Shown: positions 34,065-44,880, numbered from the stretch's first letter. The stretch is 64,000 bases of DNA from Solen grandis (GCA_021229015.1 CM037782.1:40597819-40661818), one strand, 5' to 3'. Numbers and translations: made by a program. Notes: generated from the sequence alone by a model not told the origin.

Positions 34065-35933
34065 CGTAAAAGTTGGTGGGTAGCATTTTTTGGGTTGTTT
34101 TTGTTTGCAATTTGGTCCTGGCTGAAACCCGCTTAAACGCCTCTAAAGAGAATCGGCGTTTAAATTTGTTTTAATCATACATTTAAGAATCATATACATG
34201 TATAGTACATTCCAATTCCGTAAATGTTGGTGGGTAGCATTCCTTCATGTTTGTACTATATGTTAATTTATAGGTTTAACCAAAATTATTTTTTTTAACC
34301 CCAATAGCTTTATTTCTACCCATTTTTGAATGTTTTTACTTAAATATTGTCTTTGAATTTTATTTTCAAGCGCGCGCAACTACACTTACTAAAAATATAT
34401 TATTATGTTCACACACATACATTCATTTCCATATCAAATTTCATTATGATTTTTTTCTCCTTTTTATATTGTTACATATTTTATTTTCCTGTTTCACTAT
34501 CAGTTTGAGATAAAAGTACATATAAATAATTATTACAATAACATGATTTTAACATATTTCTTGTCATTTTGATGATAACGTTATCACGCATTAATCTCTT
34601 TAATATAATTTTGAATGTGTATGGAATTTTTCATCCCGTTCTGAAATAGTGTCATTAAACTGTCAAGCCTTATTCATGTCAGACGGTGTCTTGTCATATT
34701 TACATCAATTTCAGAAATATTAAATTTAATATAATAAGTCATAACAGCTATAAATGTCATATATGGTCGTGTATTTGATGATAATTGTATGAGACGAAAA
34801 CTGTTCAGATTTTGCCTTCCTTCTGCGTAAGTACGTTCTTTGTCCAACTCTCATGTTAGACTTCGTAAATCAAATTGCAATAAGAGATTCTTCTGTTAGA
34901 AATTGTCACCAGAAACGACATTATATATTTGAATTATCATATGACCTTGATATTACTTTATTATAGATTGCATTCCCTGACTGTTTAAGCCAAATAAAGT
35001 TGATTTAATTGATATAAAATAAAATATTTCACAACTATTACCTGTTCATGAAACCTCCCATTTTTCATCATGTACATGTACTTAATTGTATAATTAGCAA
35101 TGCTGAAAATATAATAAACAGATGACGAGAAGGCAAAAAAGTTATTTCATTTCATTATATGAAGATTATTTTAATTTCTTTAGTTTGAATTATTGTTTTT
35201 TTTTTTATTCAAGTGTTTAAAAATGTATCATGAATTTTAAATTATATCCCCTCTCCCCGAAAAAAATACACAAGGTTCTCAGATCCTAGAATTCCATTCA
35301 GATCTTTCAAATGTTGAACAAAACGATGTAAATGTATCAGTTATTTAGAATGAGATTTACTGATAATTTTAACAAAGAACCGATGTATAGCAGTTCCTGA
35401 ACCAGGAGTTCAGGTTGTGGGGTAGGGGCTTATTGTAGGCAGTGACAATGCAAGCGAGCCGAGCCATAGGTGTAGTTCTGGTTTGACTGGAGGGGAACTC
35501 CCACGCGAATTTTTTTATTTAAACCCGTGAAATAGTGCATTCTTGTGATTTTTTAGGCGGGGGGGGGGGGGTGTGTTTGTGTGTCTACATGTATGTATGG
35601 TTGGGGAATTTTAGAGGGGCGCGCACCGGTTGCGGTCCCCTCCCTTGAATTCGCCAGTGTATAGCTAAATATTTCTAAACTGGACACTGCCATTAGGGTA
35701 ACACATGCAAAATTTGGCTGATAGTCTAAACTGAAATGATAATGCATTTTTTTAATACATACAAATTGTTTCATATTATTGTTAAGAGGACCAATCTCCG
35801 CGAAGACCTTTTCTTTATATAGACCTCATGTTTTCTAGAACATGAATCTACGAATAAAGGTACCCACGAACTTTGGTTATGTACATAATTAACGAAATTT
35901 GATGTCAATGAAAATTAATGAGTTCACGGTATA
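33641..35933. other. AT-rich intergenic sequence
   Basis: Contains a (TA)n run at about 33992-34059 and a short poly-G at about 35560-35571 followed by (GT)n. The stretch 35395-35660 (CCGAGCCATAGGTGTAG, GGGGCGCGCACCGGTTGCGG) is GC-richer than its surroundings and may be an old element. No gene. Confidence 0.55.
33992..34059. repeat. (TA)n microsatellite
   Basis: About 34 TA units. Confidence 0.95.
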
Positions 35934-36108
35934 CAGTAAAATTGTTATATCCACGGAGGGCGTTGAGGTCTATTCAAATCCGATATTTGACTGCAGACGA
36001 CAGGACATGGAATTTCTAAGCATATGAGGAAAATACTCTCAGTTTAAAGAATCTCGCGATAATACGAATATTTCATCATTTACCGTTCGAAATATCACAG
36101 TTTTACTG
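35934..36108. mobile_element. small pogo/Tigger-like MITE (175 bp)
   Basis: The left end CAGTAAAATTGTTATATCC and the reverse complement of the right end CAGTAAAACTGTGATATTTC are imperfect inverted repeats, and both sides are flanked by TA. Ends resemble those of the MITE at 11263. No coding capacity. Confidence 0.7.
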
Positions 36109-36502
36109 TATTTATACAATCAGTTGTATTGAATGGCTTTTTTTCGTATCCAAATAAATAAAATATGAAAATCACTGTAAATCCAGAAATAGCATTTACA
36201 GACATTATAATAATTGTTCTGCATTATGCTTAAAGATGTATACGAATACTTCATTTTTGTTGTTGTAAGTTTGTATGACAGAGGTATATTTTACTTGTTG
36301 ATAGTGCTATGAGGCAAAACATGAAATAAAAGAAGAAAGTAAAATTTGCATTTTCTTTTTATTTTCCAGACTTTGTGTGCCTGAAATGAAAGTAGACAAT
36401 AACTGTTTCTTATTATTTATACACACCATTCAGTCATATATAGTCAAACCCTTTAACAAAAACTTACTTAAATGAGTAACTGTTGAACATTTGAAGAATT
36501 AA

Positions 36503-36910
36503 CCCTTTATCTCAAGAATGATTATTCAACAATACAATATTGTATAAGCAAACAGAGGAGTACCTGATCAGACTGTAGAATCTGAGCTACAATATTGTAT
36601 TAGCAAACAGAGGAGTACCTGATCAGACTGTAGAATCTGAGCTACAATATTGTATCAGCAAACAGAGGAGTACCAGATCAGACTGTAGAATCTGAGCTAC
36701 AATATTGTATAAGCAAACAGAGGAGTACCTGATCAGACTGTAGAATCTGAGCTACAATATTGTATCAGCAAACAGAGGAGTACCGGATCAGGCTGTAGAA
36801 TCTGAGTTACAATATTGTATCACAACTGATCAGACCCTTGAGGGAGCTGTCTGATCTGGCTTTGTTATGTTTACACAGGTGACAAGACACCTCTATATGA
36901 GATAAAGGGT
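36503..36910. mobile_element. piggyBac-like MITE, copy 1, with internal minisatellite
   Basis: Left end CCCTTTATCTCAAGAATG preceded by TTAA. The right end, reverse-complemented, is CCCTTTATCTCATATAGAGG, flanked by TAAA in place of TTAA. TTAA targets and CCCTTT ends are the signature of piggyBac-type elements. The right-hand part (CTGATCTGGCTTTG...CCTCTATATGAGATAAAGGG) resembles that of the MITE at 40922, so both belong to one family. Confidence 0.75.
36533..36822. repeat. 55-bp minisatellite, 5.3 units
   Basis: Units start at 36533, 36588, 36643, 36698 and 36753, with a partial one at 36808. Each opens with the 12-bp palindrome TACAATATTGTA and contains GCAAACAGAGGAGTACC, TGATCAGACTGTAGAATC and TGAGC. 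Differences between units are few (position 14 is A/T/C; CCTG/CCAG/CCGG), so the array is young. Confidence 0.97.
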
Positions 36911-37144
36911 AAATAATACAGAAAAACCAAAGTAAAAAAAAATCAATGAATAGTTTTTACCTCATCGGATAAAAATTTACGATACTTCTGCTACACTGGT
37001 TTTCAATATCTCAAGACTTATAGTAATCCTACAAAGAGTATGGTTATTACCGAACATTGCTATGGTAACCGATTCTTATAAATCGCTATATTAAAAACTA
37101 TCATTTACATCTTAACCTACAACAAATACGACGCTATTCTCCAT

Positions 37145-37325
37145 CTTAGGTTCAGCAAAACCCACCCGGCTGCGGATCTGTATGTTGTCGGTTCGAACCC
37201 CTAATGCAATTTTTCATGATCATCCAAGGCGTAAAGTACTGGTCCAACCTAGGAACCTTCGAGATGGATTAGTATAAGTTGTAAGATCTTGTTTCACAAT
37301 CAACGGAAAAAGTTTAAACAAATAA
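37145..37325 (+). mobile_element. tRNA-derived SINE, family B, copy 2
   Basis: GGCTGCGGATCTGTATG, GTCGGTTCGAACCCCTAATG, AAAGTACTGGTCCAACC, TAGGAACCTTCGAG and CTTGTTTCACAATC, then an A-rich tail. The 5' end is decayed. Confidence 0.8.
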
Positions 37326-37937
37326 AAAAAAATCGAAATCTGCCTATTCATCTTTTTATTCAGTATGACAAATCAAATGTGTCAAGCTATCACAATATTT
37401 TTATATTTTATCAAAATAATACCCAACGACAAGGCATGGTGTTTTCTTTCTGGGTTACAACTAGCAACACTGCTTGACTTCACCTCAACGAGAGGTTTAT
37501 TCGACAGACATAAATGGATTAACTTGATCCTTTATACAATCAACTTATGTTTATTATCTTGCATAATCTGTTTTCACCAACATCTTATCGTATAATTAAA
37601 ACAAACACTCATTTCATTGAACCACGAAGTCTATTGAATAGAATAAAACAACCTTAATTCTTTCTGAAAATATTAATGGTCAGTTATTTACCATTATAAA
37701 TAACATAAAACATTACTAGATATGAAAACACAAAATCACACGTATTTCTTGAGTGCGAAAAAGCCGAAACGGAAAATCCAACAATTATCTGCAGACGTGT
37801 AAGAAAGACCACAAAACTCAATATAAAGATGGACTCTTAACCAAACAGAACCCCCTTTGCACCATATAAATATATATAAATAAAATCCAGAACAATCATT
37901 TATAAACTTTGATCTAGAAAGTTATTAAATTTACCCC

Positions 37938-38125
37938 AAGGGTGCCGTTGTCAATTGGAAGCGTAAATGTTGGTCTCAGGTTGTGGTTCCAAACCCGTAT
38001 GGCAAAATCGGCCATGAACCCCCCAGGCGCAAAGTTCTGGCCTATCTAGGAACCAAGAAGGATTAAATCTAGTATAAGCTGTTAGGGTTGTTTCCTAATC
38101 AACTTTAAAAGAAAAAGTTGAAACG
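37938..38125 (+). mobile_element. tRNA-derived SINE, family B, copy 3
   Basis: GGGTGCCGTTGTCAATTGG head (A-box region altered), CAGGTTGTGGTTCCAAACCC, CCCAGGCGCAAAGTTCTGG, TCTAGGAACCAAGAAGG and TTGTTTCCTAATC. Confidence 0.75.
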
Positions 38126-38623
38126 ACAGTTGCAGGGAGAATGGTATTTATAGGTAACAAGAAAGTTTTCAGGCACTCAATTCTTCATAAAAAATTATTT
38201 GAATCAACAAATTCGTATCGATCATAAATAAATTGCATGGATAGATACAAAGCAGACGGCAGTGTTAGGTACATTTAACATGTATTTGCGGTCATGATCA
38301 CTTGCCTTAGGCAGGTAACATGTTTAACCAGCCGTATCTCATACATCAACCCCAAGAGAGAGAGGAATTAATAATTCTTTACTAAAAAGACACATAGATT
38401 AAATAACCACATTAATTTATTTCTTGGTATGGCAGCTTATAAAAAGTGTGCTTGTATTGGGATGAAACGGTAACAAGTTAGGTTTGAATGGCTGAACATT
38501 TTAGTGTTAAAATCAACTACCGGTGTATGTTACAGTGAATGATTAAAGATTTGAATCCGGATAGTGTGTTTTGAATACCTAATGTATAAATATGCAAATA
38601 TGCGTAACGGAATGTATTCTTAC

Positions 38624-38670
<47 letters not shown>

Positions 38671-38957
38671 ACACTAAAGAACAACTTATTTATCAACCAT
38701 TTAATGTTTACAACATTTATTATAATTAAATGTTTACAGCAGATACAAAACGATAAAATGTGTATGAAGGTTTTGCAGAGATTTCAAGTTACATGGTCTG
38801 TTAATAAAGTGTTTCTGAGGTATTTATCACGAGCAGTAAAACTACATAATTCAATTTCATTGGAACAATGTATGTTTTTTATTGTTCTCCTGTACTGTTC
38901 AATATACAGTACAAAGGGACAAAAACAAAACAAAACAAAAAAATAAATAAAAAAATA

Positions 38958-39020
<63 letters not shown>

Positions 39021-39085
39021 ACAAACAAACAAACAAACAAACAAAATCGTGAGATAAAAATGGGGGTACAAATAATGACGGAGGA
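38126..39085. other. intergenic sequence with microsatellites
   Basis: (GA)n at 38629-38668 and (CAA)n passing into (CAAA)n at 38961-39043. The polyglutamine, polyleucine and polycysteine frames around 38784-39142 come from the CAA run. Confidence 0.8.
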
Positions 39086-39091
39086 TTTATT
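39086..39091 (-). promoter_or_regulatory. candidate polyadenylation signal of the peroxidase gene
   Basis: TTTATT on the plus strand (AATAAA on the coding strand), about 100 bp after the stop codon. Good position, single hexamer. Confidence 0.5.
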
Positions 39092-39193
39092 TTGGCTCAT
39101 CCGAATAAAACCGCTAAAATAGTCAAAATTAATCTTCGTCATTTAAATAAGAAGTGTGAAGAACATACAACATATATTAAATGTTAACGTATT

Positions 39194-39752
39194 TTAAACT
39201 CGAGCTAGACTTGGTGACTCTGGCCCGAACCGTCGGAAATCCTGAAACTGTACTCGAGGGTCAGGAAGCCTAGGTAATTCCCTGACTGGTTCAATATCTA
39301 GGATACGTGGGTTTGGTGATGCATTGCTCACAGAAGATATCGCCTTCTCAAACACACTGGCGTCGATGTTTGTCTGTCCGTTTGTGACAAGTCCGCTTAA
39401 GGATTTCTTAACTTGGTCTAGGACGCCACTTTTCTGTGGGGTAACAGCTTGGGAATCGAGAGACATGGAATTAAATTGTCTGTTGCTGCTGCTGCTGCGC
39501 CAGGGAAAATCCTGGAACCAGTTGAACCCGCAGAATTCTATTTGAATTTCATAGGGTTGGCTTGAGCAAGACCGGCCGCAGGAGTTGGGGGTTGGGTTTG
39601 TGCAGGTGCGGTATTTTAGCTTCCATTGACCGAAACAGGGCGTGGTCTGCCAGGAGGACCAGCCCCCGTGAACCGGGATACATCCGCCGCCGGAAGTGCC
39701 CCATGCACCAAGGTCAATGTCATTAATACTACGGCAGTTTACCAGTGGGTTC
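39194..39752 (-). CDS. peroxidase gene, last exon: TSP1-like module and unique tail
   Basis: Acceptor TTGTTTTCAG|G, entered with two bases of the previous codon. It opens with NPLVNCRSINDIDLGAWG, then a thrombospondin type-1-like module: GGWSSWQTTPCFGQWKLKYR followed by TCTNPTPNSCGRSC and a further EFC. WSSW, R-T-C and C-G-x-S-C match the TSP1 layout, although the last part differs from the standard. The rest is a Gln/Ser-rich linker (RSSSSNRQFNS) and a roughly 110-residue tail (DPRVQFQDFRRFG near the end) that I do not recognise. TAA at 39194-39196. TSP1 modules often bind extracellular matrix or glycans, so the enzyme may be anchored outside the cell (inference). The frame is open for 186 codons and in phase with four upstream exons. 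Confidence 0.85.
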
Positions 39753-40921
39753 CTGAAAACAACATGTAATTACTGTATTAATAAAATCAACAATTTATGA
39801 TATACAATTTTGTTTCACAGCTTATCTAATGTTTGTTTATTGTTTGTCTATAAAATATTCGCGTCATTTAGTTATTTTTTCCAATACAAAATAACTTTAA
39901 ACTAAATGTTTAAAAATAAGTCGAAAGCTAAACTATATACAATTAGCATAACGATGCATTGTTCTTTTTTTGTTTCTCGTTGAAAGTAGAGATATAATCT
40001 CAGCAAAAACAAAACACAAACATACACATATCCCCCCCCCCCCACACACACACACCTCAGCTAAATTCTGTGCTTAATCCCTCTTTTGAAATCTTGAAAT
40101 AAAACAGCTGCAGTTACAATTATCGCAACGTAGACAGAGGAACAAACGGATTCAACAACCGCAGTTTTCGCAGCTTCCAATGCACTCTATTTATTTTTTT
40201 TGGTTTGTTGCTGTTAAGACTCATCGATTGAAAATTTCTTAACATCCGTTTACGACTCAAAAAAGGCACCCCCCCACCCCCCAAAAGAAAAACAACAACA
40301 ACAACAACAACAATAACAACAACAGGTATTTGGGATAAATAATTGATGTTGGAGATGTGATCAGGCTGAACAGAACCTGCAGGAAGTAGATAAAGAGACA
40401 AACAGTGAGGAATAGTAAGGAATTGTCTGTGCGAATCCAAAAGTCCAAAAGTCAAATCCAAATGAACACACATTAATCAAAGAAACAAAGAACCTTTACG
40501 TTTTATAATCAATTGCGTTTGTGCTAACATGCATTGAGGATTTATCTGCCTCGTTAAATTCAACTTTGATGAAGAAATGGAACTAAAAAAAAAGGTAACC
40601 TTGACCTTGGATAAAAGTCATGTCACACCTTTTGGTCATAGGTAAGCTATTTGCCAAATATATGAGCCTCTCATACCAAAAGGTTATAAGGTTATGACCT
40701 GGGCGCAAACTTTCTTATTTGTAACCTTGGCCTGTAGATAAGGAAATTACCATGGTCCAGATTTTACAGTATTTTCAAGTATTAAGCAATATTAAGAGAA
40801 GTCAGTGATTCAGTAATTTAGGGAAGTCAAAATTTATAGATTATAATTGTTACTTACAATGACTGAAATTGATCTTAAAAAAAAATGACACTGGGACAAA
40901 GTTAAGGCTCATCCTTTGATC
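39753..40921 (-). other. part of the peroxidase's last intron
   Basis: The intron runs 39753-41643. It holds a poly-C/CA stretch near 40031-40055, a CAA run with a poly-C at about 40268-40325, and near 40590-40760 phrases such as AACCTTGACCTTGGATAAAA that look like an old transposon remnant. No coding sequence. Confidence 0.6.
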
Positions 40922-41163
40922 TTAACCCTTTCCCTCATATAGACTCATTTTGACGCACTCAATAGGTACCACATAAAGCCTGATCTGCAGAAAACCACGG
41001 TTAAACCTTACCAAATTTAATTAAAAAATCCTCATTTCCAGACCACTGAGGAGCAGCGAACAGCATAAAACCTGATCAGCCTGCGAGTTACTCGCAGGCT
41101 GATCTGGTTTTATGCTGTTCGCATAGGTCTTTTCATGGTGTCCTCTATGAGGGAAAGGGTTAA
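40922..41163. mobile_element. piggyBac-like MITE, copy 2, with a central hairpin
   Basis: TTAA followed by CCCTTTCCCTCATATAGA at the left; TCTATGAGGGAAAGGG followed by TTAA at the right. Both TTAA copies are perfect. The element lies inside the peroxidase intron. The centre is an almost perfect hairpin listed separately. No ORF. Confidence 0.88.
41056..41122. repeat. hairpin with 32-bp arms and a 3-base loop
   Basis: Left arm 41056-41087 (GCGAACAGCATAAAACC, TGATCAGCCTGCGAG), loop TTA, right arm 41091-41122. One mismatch in 32 pairs. Such a structure could extrude as a cruciform or, if transcribed with the intron, form a precursor-like RNA hairpin. Confidence 0.95.
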
Positions 41164-41296
41164 GCAACGGAATACCAGGAATGAGGTCATAGTCCTATCA
41201 TTAAAGCAGGCCAGAGATGTGCATGGTAATTATCTTCTTTGTTTATAGGGTATGGCAACGATAACCAAATACTTGGATAATGAAATAAAGAAAGAA

Positions 41297-41480
41297 GGGT
41301 GCCGTGATCCAGTGGTATCATACCCAACTGCGGATCCGAAGGTTGTGGGTTCGAACCCTGTTATGGGCAAGGATTTTTCATGACCTTCCCAGGCGCAAAG
41401 TACTGGTCCAACCGAGGAATCGTCGAAGGGGGTCAGTATAATTTGTAAGAACTTGTTTTCCAATCGACGTAAAATAAATA
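41297..41480 (+). mobile_element. tRNA-derived SINE, family B, copy 4 (best preserved)
   Basis: GGGTGCCGTGATCCAGTGG, CAACTGCGGATCCGAAGG, GTGGGTTCGAACCCTG, CCCAGGCGCAAAGTACTGG, CCAACCGAGGAATCGTCG and CTTGTTTTCCAATCGACG, then an A-rich end. Lies in the peroxidase's last intron in antisense orientation. Confidence 0.85.
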
Positions 41481-41643
41481 AGTTTAAATCTCAAAGAAAG
41501 AAGAAAAAAGAAAGCATATCGGTCTGAAAGTTTGAAAAAATGAGATCGGATCTGTGAGAATAAAAAAATAAAAGAAAAAGAGACATTAAGCTGGCATAGT
41601 ATCAATCTAGGTATCCAGTGACATAAAGGCGTGTCCGACTTAC

Positions 41644-41746
41644 CCTGACAAAACGTCCTTGAACGCGTTACGCTGGATCTTGGTGATACCCGTGTTACGG
41701 CAGATGATCTTGGACATGGTCATTTTCTTGATCTCCTTCAGCTGGT
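41644..41746 (-). CDS. peroxidase gene, exon 4 of those visible
   Basis: 103 bp between GACCACAG|AC and CAGG|GTAAGTC. It encodes DQLKEIKKMTMSKIICRNTG followed by ITKIQRNAFKDVLSG. This is the C-terminal end of the animal haem peroxidase fold, where a helix with Q-L-x-E-I-x-K is followed by the conserved cysteine (IIC) and the I-x-x-x-Q-x-x-x-F segment. Phases match the neighbouring exons (enters after 1 base, leaves after 2). Confidence 0.9.
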
Positions 41747-42377
41747 CTGTGGTCAACACAAGGAAACACAGTCTTAATATATGTAAACCTTATTTTTCAT
41801 TTTGTTACAAGCTTATTGCACTAAGCAGCCTTAAAGTTTTTATGAAAATTAAGATAAATTCAAAGTACATTTCAACACACATTTGACCCCAATATCACAA
41901 CTTTTATAATGTTTTAATGCGATTTATCAATGTACACGGCTTTATAGGAGGTATATTTTCATGTCTTGTTTCTACATATTAGTGATGAAACATAAACGTG
42001 AATATATCGTTTAATAACCAATATTCTATTTTTTTTTCAGAATCAAATAAGCATTGTATTTAGTAAAATCTGAGATAATGCTACCATTGTCAAATCCGAA
42101 ACACTCTCGCTCACATGAACGGGAAAAAAAAGGAGAGAAATAAAAGAAAATCACATAGACTCAATATAAACACGTAAATAAATATTGTAAATATGTATAT
42201 TTATTTGATATTTCTGCATAAAGGGCTTATTATATATATGAAGTGAAATTGCGTTATAGAAATATCTTTGAAACAGTATACAAAATAAATAGTTAAAAAT
42301 ATATGAATGTCCGATTTAACTTATAGGGTAGGTAACTCTAAAGGTAAATCAAGACAAACATTTAAAGAGTTACCTAC

Positions 42378-42544
42378 CTAGAGTGAAGGCATTGGGTCCA
42401 TTGTTTTCGTAGAAGAATCTATCTCCGGTCTTAAGGGACCGGAACTGCTCCCCTATCAGGCAGGCGAAAGTTGGGCCGACTTTAGCCCCGGGCTCGGGGG
42501 TTTCAGACACACCGGCCGTGAAAAGGTCCATATCGTTAGGGTGG
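42378..42544 (-). CDS. peroxidase gene, exon 3 of those visible
   Basis: 167 bp. Acceptor CTACTCCAG|C, donor CTAG|GTAGGT. It encodes HPNDMDLFTAGVSETPEPGA, then KVGPTFACLIGEQFRSLKTG, DRFFYENNG. The order N-D-x-D-L-F-x-x-G-x-S-E, then G-P-T-F-A-C-L-I-G-x-Q-F and G-D-R-F-F/W-Y-E is diagnostic of animal haem peroxidases (myeloperoxidase, thyroid peroxidase, peroxidasin and chorion peroxidase group). Confidence 0.95.
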
Positions 42545-42956
42545 CTGGAGTAGAAGGAGGGAGAAAACTGGCTACGGTATGTATTTTATATTGAGTATCA
42601 AACTCTTAACCTTAAGTACTTAATAATTAATAATAATTCATTCAAATTTAGATTAAACCCCAAAACCAAAGAAATAAGCACCAGTTATTTCTCTTTTTAT
42701 GGCCCCAAAATGTTTCGTTTCCATAATAAAAGCAACATCAGATGCAGCAGCAACAACAACAACAAATAAGCTTCGGGTATCAATTATTATCTTATGTTGA
42801 GGTTATGTATGTTTCGTTACTGATGTTCGAGATTATAAAATATTTTCTTAACGATTTTCATGTAGATTAAATACACACAAAATGTATTAAAAATGACGTT
42901 TCATACAGAAAGAAGGGATATTATTTCGAAATTAATTGAAATGAGATCATACGTAC
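42545..42956 (-). other. peroxidase intron
   Basis: Begins GTACGTATG and ends CTTCTACTCCAG on the minus strand; contains a short CAA run near 42750. Nothing else recognised. Confidence 0.7.
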
Positions 42957-43127
42957 GCATACACATCCTGTAGAGCCCGTCTGACTGCTGCAGAATGGCT
43001 GTATTGACCGGGCAGGTTGCAGTAGCGACGCCATATCTGGTAGTGTGGCAATCCGTGGTCCCGGCCTCTGTTGATGTTTGTGGCTATCAGGTCCCCGCCC
43101 TGCCTGGGCTGCCTCTCGAACAGGTGT
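42957..43127 (-). CDS. peroxidase gene, exon 2 of those visible
   Basis: 171 bp. Acceptor CCCTTACAG|A, donor TATGC|GTACGT. It encodes (R)[39 protein letters not shown] and a helix ending ALQDVYA. [18 protein letters not shown] is the best conserved signature of the family; its Asn supports the proximal haem histidine in myeloperoxidase. Joining it to the next exon gives VYAHPNDMDLF with a split Ala codon, which confirms the donor choice. Confidence 0.96.
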
Positions 43128-43628
43128 CTGTAAGGGTAGGTGAAAGGTTGTGGTGTCATACAGAAATAAGTGAATTCAATACCTTATAGAAATTATGAAG
43201 ACTATTTCTATAAGTAATTGTATCGAGATATCCGGAGTTTGCGCGTATGACTAATATAAGGACTGGAAAAGAAAAGGTTTAAACTTTATTTATTTTACAA
43301 CGTCTGGACCGACAGCGACATTGTTTTAGAAAATCATCTCGTATGCTTTGTTTGTGGGTCTCGGAAGGACGTTGGTGTTGGAGGAAAACGGAGTATCAAC
43401 ACCCCCCCCCCCCCAAAAAAAACCCCTATGTGTCAGAATGGGCAATCAACCTTGGATCGAACCCTGGTTGAATTGATGCAAGGCCGATTAGTTACCCACT
43501 ATGCACTATATCTGTAATGCTAATGATATGAAAATTCTCTTTTTATTATTTATCACAATAATGTCGCGGTATAAGATGTATTTCAGCTTGTCTATTCTTC
43601 AGTTGATTTTATTCATTCGATAACATAC
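43128..43628 (-). other. peroxidase intron
   Basis: Begins GTATGTTATCG and ends CCTACCCTTACAG on the minus strand. Holds a poly-C at about 43402-43414 and a decayed tRNA-like stretch on the minus strand at about 43440-43495 (AGGGTTCGATCCAAGG). Confidence 0.7.
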
Positions 43629-43878
43629 CTTGAGACTTGGGGAGTGACATATTTGTCCACCTTTTCGGATCGTGATCTCGTGAGACCACGCGTGACTTCG
43701 TCAATTCCTCGCTCGTAAATGAGATCTGGGCGTATGAAAACATCCTTGAGGTATTTGTTGGTAGTTGTAGTAAACCCATTGTGTGTGGGGAGTTTGTCCC
43801 CTATCATGCTGTGTCCAAACCGGAAGGCAGCGGCCGAAAACCCGTTCCGAATCATTGGTTTCTCTGTGTCGTTGTAAC
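43629..43878 (-). CDS. animal haem peroxidase, first visible exon (gene is 5'-partial)
   Basis: Extracellular or secretory haem enzymes of this family oxidise halides, tyrosine or phenolic side chains with hydrogen peroxide; in invertebrates they act in immunity, matrix cross-linking and shell or eggshell formation. This 250-bp exon (acceptor TTTTCTAG|GT, donor TCAAG|GTATGT) encodes YNDTEKPMIRNGFSAAAFRF, GHSMIGDKLP and later RSRSEKVDKYVTPQVS. AAFRFGHS contains the proximal haem-binding histidine. The exon needs an upstream partner (it starts inside a codon), so the distal His, catalytic Arg, signal peptide and any N-terminal domains lie across the assembly gap 22 bp further on, or beyond. The five exons add up to 1250 bp, about 415 residues. 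Exact subfamily unclear: the C-terminal TSP1-like module is not part of vertebrate peroxidases. Confidence 0.93.
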
Positions 43879-43900
43879 CTAGAAAATAAAGAAGTACCGG

Positions 43901-44000
43901 NNNNNNNNNNNNNNNNNNNNNNNNNNNNNNNNNNNNNNNNNNNNNNNNNNNNNNNNNNNNNNNNNNNNNNNNNNNNNNNNNNNNNNNNNNNNNNNNNNNN
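43901..44000. other. assembly gap (100 N)
   Basis: Exactly 100 N, the conventional size for a gap of unknown length. It cuts the peroxidase gene. Confidence 1.
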
Positions 44001-44273
<273 letters not shown>

Positions 44274-44280
44274 TATCTAA

Positions 44281-44880
44281 TATTTTAACCCGAGATGGGG
44301 GGAAAATTCGGGGATCAGCCCAGTTTTCCCCCCCCCTGTATGTAGTTTAGCAAAAAGGTGGGGGGAAATTTTCTGACTAGTCAGCCCCCCCCCCCTCTAA
44401 TATTTGTGCAAGAAATTTTCCCCATCATGACGTATATTGGGGTAGACGGAAAAAAAAAAAAATGGAGGAATTTTTCCTTGTAAAAAAATATTAGTTACGG
44501 GGGGAAAAAACTGATGGTCAGAATTTCCCCCCATCATACAATCTAAATGACCCGGTGGGAAAACCTGATAGGCAGAAATTCCCACTCATGCACAATTATT
44601 GGTAGAGGGGAAAAAAACTGGGCTGGTCGTTTCCCCCCCATCACGAACAAATTTTAAAGCAGGGAAAAAATGACTAGACCAATTTTCCCGACTTCATGCC
44701 AACTACATGCAGGGGGGAAAACTGACGGTAGAATTTCCCCAATTCCTGCAATATAAGCAAGGGGAAAAACCCTTTCTGCCCGATTCCCCACCTCTAAAAA
44801 CCTTAAAATTTAGGGGGGGAAAAAAAATTGAGGGGTGGGGAAAAAAAACTGATGGGGAAAAACCGGGGGTGTTACACGGG
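44281..44880. repeat. degenerate ~55-bp minisatellite with G-run/C-run units
   Basis: Units of the type GGGGGAAAACTGATGGTCAG, AATTTCCCCCCATCATGCAA recur from about 44290 to 44880, each pairing a GGGGAAAA block with a TTTTCCCC block. Homopolymer lengths vary between units and are probably unreliable. Confidence 0.75.

Noticed and set aside
36533..36822. CRISPR-like regular repeat
   Set aside because: Units are contiguous 55-mers without unique spacers and lie inside a TTAA-flanked MITE of an animal genome; a minisatellite.
38784..39142. Polyglutamine or polycysteine ORFs
   Set aside because: All derive from the (CAA)n/(CAAA)n microsatellite.
41659..41886. Plus-strand ORF over peroxidase exon 4
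   Set aside because: Antisense shadow of the exon at 41644-41746.
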